Positions 36,326 through 46,840 of a DNA stretch of 64,000 nt are shown in pieces; within the stretch, counting starts at the first letter, position 1; each line of letters opens with the position of its first letter. The notes under the pieces were generated by a model. It was not told the DNA's origin, made no database searches, and was given only the letters and a program-made list of their open reading frames with translations. The DNA comes from Bradysia coprophila (Eukaryota; Arthropoda; Insecta; Diptera; Sciaridae): assembly GCF_014529535.1 (NCBI RefSeq), contig NC_050737.1:4752749-4816748 (forward strand). Reading direction: 5' to 3'. The translations under genes and the position numbers were made by a program.

Positions 36326-36496
36326 ATGGTAACAAAACCAGTTTACACAACAATATCCCCTTTGTATGGTGTTATGAACAGGAACACAACCACAAGCCTA
36401 CAAAATAGACCATCGTTGACAAACTCTCCAGCAGTTGATTTTGATTCAGTGAGCAGTTTAGTTCGTTTGAGACAAAACAAAAATTTTACGGAAAAA

Positions 36497-37319
36497 ATGG
36501 AGCGTTGGGTGAGGAAAGTTGCGGTAGTTACAGGTGCATCGAGCGGCATAGGGGCTGCTATAGCTCTTGATCTAGTCAAAGCGAATATGATCGTAATTGG
36601 ATTAGCCAGACGTGATCAACGAGTCAACGAACTGAAGTCCCAAATTCCAGAAAACTGTGCCGGTGAATTGCATTCATTCAAATGTGACTTGCAACGGGAA
36701 GAGAATGTGAAGGCCGCTTTCAAATGGATCGAAGATACTTTCGGTGGCGTTGACGTGCTCATTAATAATGCGGGAATATTAGTAGAAGCGAATTTGCTTG
36801 ACTTGGACAACACAGAAAAGATAAAAAGTGCAATTGACACAAACGTCTTGGGTGTGGTGTACTGTACGCGTGAAGCATTTCATTCAATGAAAAAACGAGA
36901 TGTCGCCGGTCATATAGTGACAATAAATAGTATTTCTGGCCACAAAGTTCCGTACCTCGTTAATATATGCCCATCGATTAATATCTATCCAGCAACGAAA
37001 TTTGCCGTGACCGCTATGACGGAGGTGTACCGACAAGAATTACAACGGGAAAAGTCCAAAGTCAAAATAACGGTATGTTCGGTTTGCGTTTACAAATCGT
37101 TTTCAACATTTTAACCACCTTTCAATCACCTTTCGTTCGCAGAGCATCAGCCCGGGTTCCGTTAAAACCGAGATTTTTCCGGTGACAGAGGAGATGCTGA
37201 AAGTTTTTCCGATTCTTCAGCCTGAGGACGTGTCTGGCGCTGTTTTGTACGTTCTGGGCACACCACCGCACGTTCAAGTGCACGAATTGATAATAAAACC
37301 GATAGGAGAAGCTTTTTGA
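36497..37319 (+). CDS. Short-chain dehydrogenase/reductase, array copy 2 (one intron lost)
   Basis: Paralogue of copies 1 and 3. Exons 36497-37072 and 37143-37319 (TGA); about 250 aa. Motifs: MERWVRKVAVVTGASSGIG, GLARR, CDLQ, NNAG, INSISGHK (catalytic Ser), YPATK (catalytic Tyr/Lys), SISPGSVKTE, and C-terminal VHELIIKPIGEAF. The second intron present in copies 1 and 3 (between HVQ and VHEL) is absent; the reading is continuous. The frame is open upstream to an ATG at 36326, which would add 57 residues rich in Ser/Thr/Asn; that stretch has no counterpart in the other copies and is probably 5' UTR. AATAAA at 37388, 69 bp after the stop. Confidence 0.92.
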
Positions 37320-38367
37320 AAAAGTTCTCAGTTCACTTGGAATGATAAGATTATGGAAATTATGGAAATTTGTACACGAAATTTGCGAATAAAACTTATG
37401 AATTTGAATTAGCAACGACATGCGAAAATCAAACTATTTCATCAACGGTCCAGGTTAAAGAATCTCCGTTTGATTTGACTATGTGTTCACAATTCACGAC
37501 ACACATAACGGTTCTTTATGCTGAGAAAATTGTTAACAATGACCAATGGATATCACAGTAAGGTAACATTTCGCAGCCATTTTACATAAAATAAGTGCGG
37601 AATGGGGCATACCCATTTTCAGATTTTTTGAAGAATGGAAATCGTAATTAGGGCAATGACCAGTGAACCAGTGAGTATTCTGTGAATTTTTCACCAATAT
37701 GTGGAAGGTAATGCTGAAATACAGTTACGGAGAAAAATTGTGTTCAGACACTTGGCAGGGTTGCAAATTTCATCTGAGCATCGACCAACTTTAATTATAA
37801 TTTTTAGCCTTGAAATCCTCTACAGACTTCGATGAAATAAATTTTCTAAATAATCAGCGACATTGGAGGAGTTTTCCGAAATGACAGCTTGGATAAAGAA
37901 ATTGTACGAAAACAAGCATAAATAGACAATGACCAAGTTAATATCTGCTTTCGATTCGAAATGAACTCTCATAATATAAAGGTAACGAAAGAGCGGATCG
38001 ATTTAGACTTAGAAATTACAACTGAGATTCGTAACAAAATTTTGACAAGGAAAACTTTTTGAACAGAGAACTAGTCGAGGATCTTGAAGTGTTCAGTGTT
38101 TTCCCAATGAAATCTCTAAGTAAAAAAAAATGAACTGAAAAACGCCTAATTGATTTATCACATCAGTAACTAATAAGGTGGGATGACTGACCGCTCACAA
38201 CCATTACAAAGCAAAAACCGTAATGGCACAGTTCGCCACAAATTTTTATCACCAAATTAGGTAACGTCGAACTCGATAAGAAACGGTGTGATTACAAAAA
38301 TCAATATCATTCGACAAGACAAAACCCGATTGTAATTTTAGTATTAATCAAAACGTCTCACTGAAAC
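37320..38367. other. Spacer between SDR copies 2 and 3
   Basis: AT-rich, no gene recognised; presumably carries the promoter of copy 3. A TATA-like ATAATATAAAGG lies near 37973. Confidence 0.45.
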
Positions 38368-39249
38368 ATGGAACGTTGGGTTGGGAAAGTAGCCGTCGTT
38401 ACTGGTTCGAGCGCTGGAATCGGAGCACAAATCGTTGTTGATCTAGCCAATGCCGGCATGATAGTTGTCGGTTTGGCTAGAAGGAAGGAACGTGTCGAGG
38501 CACTTAAGTCGCAAACGAAAGGGACCATACATGCGATACAGTGTGATGTAACCAATGAGGCTGACATAACGAACACCTTTAAGTGGATAACAGATAATTT
38601 GGGTGGAGTTGATGTGCTCGTGAACAACGCCGGAATAGTACGCATTACGAAATTGATAGAGCCAGGAAATACGACCAAGATTAAGGAAATACTAGATACG
38701 AATGTCATGGGCGTCGTTCTATGCACACGTGAAGCGTTTCAGTCCATGAAAAGTCGAAATGTTGACGGTCACATCATTATAATAAACAGTATTGCCGGGC
38801 ATCAAGTTCCAAATATGCCGGGAATGCCGTCTTTGAACATTTACCCACCTTCGAAACATGCCGTCACTGCTATGACCGAAGTCTTGCGCCTGGAATTTCA
38901 GAGCGAAGGAACTAAAACGAAAATTACGGTAATTTTTCACTGTGTTTGAATGGCGGCCATCCGGTAATTTACAATTTCTGCCCTTAGAGCATCAGTCCTG
39001 GTGGTGTGAAAACCGAAATCGGGCAAGCATCAGGTGCTACTTTTACTCCGGAAATGATGGAACATTTTGCCAACATACCTATGTTAGATAGTGCCGATGT
39101 GTCATCAGCGGTTATCTATGTATTGGGAACAAAGCCTCACGTTCAGGTAACGATAGAAACAAGAATGACTAGATGTACGATTGAACACAAATTGATTTAT
39201 TTTTCAGGTGCATGAGCTCATTATCAAGCCATTGGGTGAGGCAGTTTAG
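38368..39249 (+). CDS. Short-chain dehydrogenase/reductase, array copy 3
   Basis: Third tandem paralogue. Exons 38368-38928, 38988-39146 and 39208-39249 (TAG); about 253 aa. Motifs: MERWVGKVAVVTGSSAGIG (Ala replaces the second Ser of copies 1 and 2), GLARR, CDVTNE, NNAG, INSIAGHQ, YPPSK, SISPGGVKTE, and C-terminal VHELIIKPLGEAV. Relative to copy 1 it has a shorter loop after the second strand and a longer segment after SISPG (GQASGATFTPEMM), which in this family lines the substrate pocket, so its substrate range may differ. The intron positions match copy 1. Two AATAAA signals at 39326 and 39345. Confidence 0.92.
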
Positions 39250-40304
39250 AAGCAGTTCGAGTTTGATGTCATTAGACCGTAAAAAATGTTAAAATGAAAT
39301 TGTCACATCATTCATTTACGTTGTAAATAAAAACAACTCTCTGAAATAAAAACTAGTTTGCGAAGTGTCAGGTTGCATAATTGAACGAGTCTATAAGATA
39401 GTGCTAAGGGTACAACGGAACAACAGTTCTTTTAAGACTAAAGGAACGTTGCAACATAACTCAAATCAGATTTGAAGGCTGAATTTCACTCACTGAAACC
39501 ACTCGTTGTCTTTAACATTATTCTCCTTAGACTCCATTAAACTCTTCGTTAGGAGTCGCTCAATGTGACAGACATTCGAATATGTGTACTGGTAGTACCT
39601 GAGATTAGCCCAATCAAAATTTTGTTACGAAGTCGATACTTAAGAAATCTTAGATATTGCGTCTCATACAAGTAAATTACAGTCTTTGTTTTTAGAGCTT
39701 TCGATAGCTTTACGCTTCTTTTGTATTCTACCAAAATATTTCACTTTACCAATGGAATCCAAAAAAAGCTCAAAGCTTTCGAAAGCTCTGCACAGAAACA
39801 ATGCGATACGGTGTCTTAGCTTAACATATTATGCGAAGCTTGAAATTATCTCATAATTTGTCACTTTTCTACCTCTAAATTACATCAGATAAACCAACAA
39901 TTTTGTGCTGAAAAATCCGATTGTTAGCATCATTATCATCATCTGCCTTTAGAAAATTTGTTGAAAAAATAAAGAAAATTTTAAAAAATTTAGAAAATTA
40001 AAGAAAATTTAAGAAAATTCATGAAAACAGCTTTACTTATAATTTTGTCCTTCAAATTAGCAACAATACATAGTGAATGACTATTATGATCTTTAGAATT
40101 ATTCTTTGACCAACAAACATAGATAATAAGCAACAGGCATCATTTTTGGATCGAAACTCGTCTCTCATGGACTGACCCTAAATGAGATCGAATGTTTGAA
40201 TTGCGTCCATTATCTTCAGCCATCTTCTTTGTCACATGTGTGAAAGATCGCATCTATTATTCCCAATTCCCGATTTTTACTTGGAAACCGGTTATTTCTA
40301 GTGT
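39250..40304. other. 3' flank of SDR array, non-coding
   Basis: AT-rich. 39955-40020 is a run of GAAAATTTA-type low-complexity repeats, also seen at 41598-41660. No gene. Confidence 0.5.
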
Positions 40305-40628
40305 AGTGATGGGCGATAATGATTTTGATAATCGATAATTATCGATAATCGATTATCGATAATCGATACATTTTTTTATCGGAAATTAATCGAAAAATAT
40401 CGATAATCGATAATACAATCGCTAAAACAAACTGGTGTGCATACGTTATTTTGCACCAGCTGCATCATTAGTTAATATCAAAAAATCAATATTTTGATAG
40501 TTATCGAAAATTGATATTTTGATAATTATCGATAACTATCAAATTATCGACAATGATTTGATTAATCAATTACCGATAATTTATTTCGATCGATATTATC
40601 GATAATTTTGAACGTCTACCATCCCTAC
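40305..40628. mobile_element. hAT-like short element packed with TATCGATA sites
   Basis: The ends AGTGATGGGCG and the complement of CCATCCCTAC are similar, and near-identical 8-bp flanks TCTAGTGT (40297-40304) and TCTAGTGG (40629-40636) suggest a target duplication of hAT length. The interior is dominated by ATTATCGATAATC-type sequence, with at least five exact TATCGATA octamers, the DREF-binding core in flies. No coding. Confidence 0.65.
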
Positions 40629-40636
40629 TCTAGTGG

Positions 40637-41899
40637 TATAATTCTAAGTATCGCCGCTCATATTTTTAAACTGATGTAGGCTGATTAAATGGGCTGATAG
40701 TGTTAGCTTCCTGAATGGAACTGAGGAAAAGATCGAACGGTTTTTTAATAAGCTTTGTGGTATAAACTGTCAAATTGGCTTTCAGCTAAAGTTCTTACCA
40801 AACATTTTAACTTAGGACTCATTAACAATTCATCATGTCTTAGAAAGACCGTTTTACTTTCTTGGATTGCGAGCAACTTAAATTGGTTTAGAACGATTTA
40901 TTTTGGTCGAAGCAACTATTCACTGCTGTATAGATATATTTCAGAGATATTTTAGACGCAGACACGCAATCTTTCTAAACTGTCTTAAAACCAATTTTCT
41001 TTCTAATTTTAAAGTCGATTTAAGTTTGTTGCTATATTGAGAAAAACCGAAAAGCTAGCTAGACTACAACATTTTCACTAATTTAAGCCCACTTGTGCAA
41101 AAACTACAGTATATTTTGTTATAAGTGATGAAAAGTTTAATTTTTCGGTACTAGTCGTGAGCTTATCCTAACGAGGCGAAGTCGAAACGAAATGAAATGA
41201 GACGAAACCACAACAACACAAAGAAATCACTCTGCAACCATTTCAACAACAATCTTTGCACGCTCGGTCTCGTCGGAAAAAATATATATGAAAATTTATT
41301 TTCGGCCGAATTTCGAAATTTTTAAGTAACGAAAAACGTCGAATTATGTGACTCACGAGCAAGAAATGTTTTTTGGTGTAGCCGATGATTTAAAACTCCA
41401 CGATCTACCTTCGATAAATTTGCACAAGTTGCTAATGAATGAAATCACATTTCCAACATCGTTTTTTCGTTTCTATGAGAAGTGATAAACTTGCTTTTGG
41501 TCCCAGAACTCCTAGGTCGGCCAACACATGTTTTCGAATCTAGATTCACGCAGAATCAAACATTTTTATTGGAATTTCCTTTAGTCTGTCATTTTTACGA
41601 AAATTCCAGAAAATTGAAGAAAATTTAGAAAATTAAAGAAATTTTTAGAAAATCAAGAAAAAAATTTCTAAGAGATGTGTCCCACACCCTACCAATAATC
41701 TTTAACTTTAATGATTCGAAAATTAGAATGTCAACTCGCTCAAAATAATTAATATATCTCGAGTCGAGCCTACCTACCGAAATGGTATATTTGATAGGAG
41801 ATGAGGGATAATCTTTCATCCACTCGTAGGATTGATTGACAAATTAACTTCTCTTCTCAACCACAGTAATTACAACGTATCGATCGCAGCACGATAATG
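40637..41899. other. Non-coding spacer before the THAP gene
   Basis: AT-rich. A GAAAATT low-complexity run lies at 41598-41660. If the THAP gene has further exons they should lie here, but none was recognised. Confidence 0.45.
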
Positions 41900-42571
41900 T
41901 TAACAAAGTGCGCAATTCTTACATCTATCTAGAGACTTACGTTTTACCGCTGGAACTGCATTCCACTTCAGTTTTCGCAGACCATCAACTCTACGATTTT
42001 CGAATTGATCATCGTCAAAGTGCATCTAAACAAAGATAATGAAAATATTTTTCTGTTTCTTTTGAATTTTGTTCTTCAATCGATTTTTACCTCACACAAT
42101 TTCTGACTTCTAGAAGTTGGAACCCAGGCAGAACCTCTTTGACAAGCTCGGATCCATTGTTTCCTTCGCTCCTAAAAGTAAACAGAAAATTTCGAAAATA
42201 AAATTTCCATAAGTGAAAACTGTTGATAAGTATGTTAGGTAATAAACAGTACGTTGCTAAGCACATTTTCATTTATTGCGTTTTTTCATTGAGACTATGA
42301 AACAATGACGACTGGCTGGAAGCAATCATTTAACGGTCTATGGATGGGAAAAGAGAAAATAATACTACAGGGAGATGAGTATCACCCTGGTTGTATGAGC
42401 TCGAACATATAATCACAAGGAATTAACAATGTTTATTCTGCAATTCGATTTTATTGATATTTTCTTAATCACACTTACCGAATCTTTTGGGAAGTCGAAA
42501 AATTTCACCAGACTTCTGATATCACTGTCGCAATTCGCTGCTTGGCACCTTAACGCGACTTTGTGCGACAT
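41900..42571 (-). CDS. THAP-domain protein (C-terminus unresolved)
   Basis: THAP domains are C2CH zinc-binding DNA-binding modules shared with the P-element transposase. Exons on the minus strand: 42571-42479, 42171-42091 and 42025-41941, in phase. The reading gives MSHKVALRCQAANCDSD (two zinc Cys), KFFDFPKDS, then ERRKQWIRACQR, KLCEMHFDDDQFE (Cys and His ligands) and LRKLKWNAVPAV, matching the family pattern including the terminal AVPxx. After VK a good donor (AAAC|GTAAGT) suggests a further exon; without splicing there the frame continues 14 codons to TAA at 41900-41902, giving a THAP-only protein of about 100 aa. The frames at 42413-42610 and 42087-42272 are partial views of this gene. Confidence 0.8.
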
Positions 42572-43064
42572 TTTATTTATAAATATAGATACACAGATTG
42601 TTCGCTCCAATGGGAAATTTCACCTCTTCCTATCCAATCGAATCCTTTTAATAGGATTCCATTGAAAATTATACACAAAAAGTTTCGTATTTTGTTGTTT
42701 TAAAGGCGACGTTGACGTTTCAACAACTGTCAAAACATTGTTCACTAGGTGAACGACTTCTTGTTACCATAATGTGGGGGAAGGGAAGATAGGAAAGATA
42801 TGAACATGAAAATAATAGTGTGTACGGAGCGGGTACAATGCACGCAGTAATATTCCAGATGACAGTATCGAATTAGAAATTGGATAGAATAATGTTTGGA
42901 CAAGTTCTGCAATCCAGATCAATGCACTAATTATAATCCAAACGCTTAAAAGTTAAATCGTGTAGTAATCGGGCTATGAAGAGTCGCTTAGACTTCGAAG
43001 TTTCGATTATCTCTGTGGTACTGTCGGTACAGCGACAACAATTGAATAAATAATACATTCGTAT
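42572..43064. other. 5' flank of THAP gene
   Basis: Presumed THAP promoter and spacer; nothing recognised apart from the flank of the hAT element. Confidence 0.45.
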
Positions 43065-44488
43065 CAGGGGCGCCGACTTGTGTTTTGGTTGTTGGGTGCG
43101 AGATCTCTGTACAGTGATTTTCACGATAGCGAATCTAGCAACTTAATTTAATATCAAGAGAAAGTGCAAGACCTGGTTCTCAGTGATTTGTAAATCTAAC
43201 AGAGAAATATGTATTCTCCCATCGTAGTAATAATATAGTCGAGAAATGTAAAGCTAAGAACAAACTATAACAAAAGGGCGCATGAGTGCGTACAGAGGTT
43301 TTCCTTTAAGAAATTGCCTGTTTAAACCGAACCAAAAACTTTAGTTTTCCAGCAGAACGTCATAAAATAAGTCTACATTCGTCCAAATAGATAGGGTTCG
43401 CCAAAAAACTAAAATGAAGTGATCGTATTGCAATCCAGATTGAGTCAATAATGTCTAAGTCGTACTTGGAGAACATACTTCTTCATGAAAATATTACGGA
43501 ATAACTACATTCACTTACTTTTGTTCAAGCCTTCTTTTGACAATCTAGCTTCATTTTATATAATATTTTGGTGGAAAATTTGAGTTGAAATTTCCGGTTT
43601 TTCATCTCTATTCTGGATATGTATATCGACATTAGAGAAAAATTGCTCGTATGCATGTTTTCCATTTTTTATGCAACTTTCGTCTAATGGTCGGAGTGGT
43701 TCAGGTAAAGTAAAACTTGAATCGGAATCTCATTTACCTGATCTTAACAGTGTGGCTTCCGGTTAAAGAAAATGAAACTGGCCTGAAAAAATCAGGTTGG
43801 CTCGAAAGTAGTTTCAGGTTGACTTCCATTTTGACAACAAGTCAAAAAGTTAACATTTCAGGTTTCAGCTTATACTTACAAGTCGTACTCGTACCCAATC
43901 CAGGTCGCCCTCGCCCTGACCAAAAGTCATGACATACTATTTCTTTTTCATGCTTGATATGGGAACCGAAAGTAAAAATGTCAATTTTGAGGGGCAAAAG
44001 TAAACATTGTTCTACTTTCGGTTCCCATAGCAAGCATGAAAAACTCAATACGTCACATGGAAAAGTACTTTCGGACCTTTGTCCTTGTGACGTAAATGAC
44101 TATTTCTACAAAAGTATTCTTCATAGCCTTTGTCATATTCCTCGTATGATTTTATTTTTAAACATATCGTCTGTAATTTAGATGACTATTTCTGCACGTT
44201 TCTTCTCGGTTCTACATTAGGAAAGTGCTGAAGTGGAACACCAAGCTAAGACAAAACTAATACAAAAACTACAATTCCAGACAACTCACACAGAAACGTT
44301 ATTATTATTGCTTGTGAAGGTTCGAAAAATGTCTGAAGGCTTTTTTTGTTTCAATTCAGAAACAGTGGCAATAATGTTAGTTTATTTAATTAAGAAAAAT
44401 ATCAAATATCTGTTGGGTGCTACGCACCCAACGAATCTTGGTGTCGGGTGCTTGAGCACCCAACGCCACCTAGAAGTCGGCGCCGCTG
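43065..44488. mobile_element. Non-autonomous hAT transposon (1424 bp) with 8-bp target duplication
   Basis: The left end CAGGGGCGCCGACTT and right end AAGTCGGCGCCGCTG are inverted copies (one mismatch), flanked by perfect 8-bp repeats ATTCGTAT at 43057-43064 and 44489-44496. The 8-bp duplication and CAG...CTG ends fit the hAT superfamily. Subterminal TTGGGTGC motifs occur at both ends; on the right they form tight hairpins (GTTGGGTGCTACGCACCCAA near 44414 and GGGTGCTTGAGCACCC near 44448). The interior includes a CAGGT-rich stretch (43700-43930) and a foldback at 43949-44046. No transposase frame was found. Confidence 0.88.
43949..44046. repeat. Foldback nested in the hAT element
   Basis: TTTTTCATGCTTGATATGGG, then AACCGAAAGTA, pairs with TACTTTCGGTTCCCATAGCA, then AGCATGAAAAA, around a centre of about 35 bp. 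Confidence 0.7.
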
Positions 44489-44496
44489 ATTCGTAT

Positions 44497-46840
44497 ACAT
44501 CGAAAAAGGGATATCGTTCAACCTACTAATATAGCTAGAATTGTGTAGTTGCATGCACCAACCGAGTAACGCACACTCAAGAGAAATTTGATATATATGG
44601 CATGTTCTTTTGTAACATTTTCGTGCATGGTATTTTTTCAATACAAAATAAAGATATTTTAAACATTGGAAATGATTTAAAAACTATTTCTAATTGATAA
44701 ATAAAGATGAATCTTCATATTGAGACAAAAAAAATGTAAAGTATTATGAAAAAACTGCCAAGTACAACGAAATCAAGCGTCGTTCCGAACGTTTCTAAAA
44801 TGAGAAAAATTGTTTGCAGGCATCGACGGCAAAGGTGTTTTCTTATGGTATCAAAATTAAAAGAAGGGCAAAACTTCATTTTCATCACGTATTAAGTTAA
44901 ATTTGATTGTGAAATAATTATAAAATAATTAAAAATATCACCGTTCCGAACGTTTCATTAGTAAAAAATTTTAAAATGTCATACCGATAGTCAACAAGCT
45001 TTCGCACAAAACGCTCCTAAAGTGCATTAAATTGGTATACAAATATCGCTTTGCGCGCTATGTTACATTAAAAACAAAGGATTTATGACACCAAATACCG
45101 GTATCAACCAAAAATCCGCTACAAATTTCTGTAAAATACCGGTAACAAACAAAAATGTGGTGCGGATACATTTTAGTAAGTTCTCACTGAGCGTGGAAAC
45201 TGCCATATAGTGTTTGAGTGAGATAGATGGCGAAACGACAACCTATTGTTCTATCTCGAAGACCAGTGTCAGATTCTTTTGTATTATTTTTGATAGCGGA
45301 CACCGAGTTGATTTTCCATCTCGCTCTGCTTAAACACTGTAAATACAGACCGAGTGAGGTGAAGAAAGCACTATTTGTAACTTTTAAAAGCCTAAGCCCA
45401 ACTGGTCAAATACGATGACTGAGGGTATCGTTTGTGTTTTTCATCGATAGAGCTCGGAAAATAAGGTAAACTGTATGAAGAAAGCAAATAATATGGAGCT
45501 GTCTCTGATATTATGTCATCGTTTAAAATTTTCAAAGCTAATTTCGACCAGTTGCTCTGAGACGTTTAAATACAAATAGCGTTGTTTCGCCTAATGGCAA
45601 TAGTTTGGTTAAAACGTTCTCTGCATGCAAAAGACTTTTTTTTTGAACGAATGTCTCCTATCTATATTCTACCTTGCAGGAAAAAGATTAGCAGGACACG
45701 TCAAAATGAGCAAATATTTTGTTTGAGGCGTTTTGTATATCCCTGCAGTCGCTCTTTTTACAACAATGTGAATCGCGTAGAATGTCTTTACGCTATTTAT
45801 GGAATACTGTGGGTACGATCCCTACAAAAATTTATGTCGGGCCTCTCCCCCAGCAAAGTGTGTTTAAGGTTCGGAATCAGTGACTACCAGCGCATTGTAA
45901 ACGCTCCCTCACCTTTGAAAAATTGAAGTGAACGAAATCGATGCCATAAAAATTGAAGGTGCATTGTCCTATACTTTTGACGCATTAAAGAGTGTATTTT
46001 TACTGCTGCAAATAATTTCTTTACTCATTAAAGAACAATAAGCGTCAAATTAAGAAGTGCTATTAACGTATAAATAAACAAAGGTAGGTGCATCTACGTT
46101 CAGTTCCACAACGTAATAAAATTTTTGCTTTCTCATACGAAATTATCGCGTAAAATGATTGTCAGACAATTCTAACCAAAAAAGTTTGGCGAACACACGA
46201 TATTTTCGATATTTTGGTCGAACCTCTTGCTAAATTCGGTGTAGAAAGATTCGTTTTTGGTGTTGGTGCGGTGAGTGAGATATTTTCGATATTTTCGAGT
46301 AAATTTTGCTGAAATTTCAATGTTTTGTCCCCTTGTCTTCGTGCAAAACATTAAAAGAATTTGCGGTACAGAAAACATTTTATACGGTTCTAACCAAACT
46401 TTTTCACTGGCTAACACACGATATTTTCGACTAAATTTTGTCGTAGTTTTTTGAACAAAAAATATTCAGAAAAACAAAGAATTATTTTCCTCTGATGATA
46501 AGTTACACACTCTCTGTACTGCATCTTCATTTCTCATTGTTACGATACGTTCGTTCGTTTTTTTTGTGTGTGTCAAATATCCGCCAATCAAATCAAATCA
46601 ACATGGAAAATTTGGCAATAAAATCGTTAAAAATTTATTAAAGTCATTCATTTCGTCTTTGTTACTGTCAACGCAGTGTTCTATTACGGTTCTGTTGTTG
46701 TTACGTCCTACACGTTTATTATCTCATTATCGTATCGATTTTCCTTGATTCAAATCAGTCAGTCACTCACAATTTTCGTTGTTAATTGAAACAAAGTTTT
46801 TAATTTATCGTGTTTTTCAGCTGCTTGAGAAAGTGCTGCA
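44497..46840. other. Intergenic, non-coding
   Basis: Contains an inverted repeat at 45209-45341 and short direct repeats of ACACGATATTTTCGA near 46195, 46276 and 46425. A frame of 114 codons at 45582-45926 (+) shows no domain. The USP 5' UTR probably starts within the last few hundred bases, with an acceptor TTTTTCAG just before 46821. Confidence 0.5.
45209..45341. mobile_element. Short MITE-like inverted repeat
   Basis: ATAGTGTTTGAGTGAGATAG and the complement of CATCTCGCTCTGCTTAAACA, then CTGT, pair imperfectly. Non-coding centre. Confidence 0.5.

Noticed and set aside
45582-45926. 114-codon open frame, plus strand
   Set aside because: No recognisable domain, no splice or start context, and composition like the surrounding non-coding DNA.
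46195-46440. Direct repeats resembling a CRISPR-like array
   Set aside because: Only three irregular ACACGATATTTTCGA copies, uneven spacing, in a eukaryotic intergenic region.
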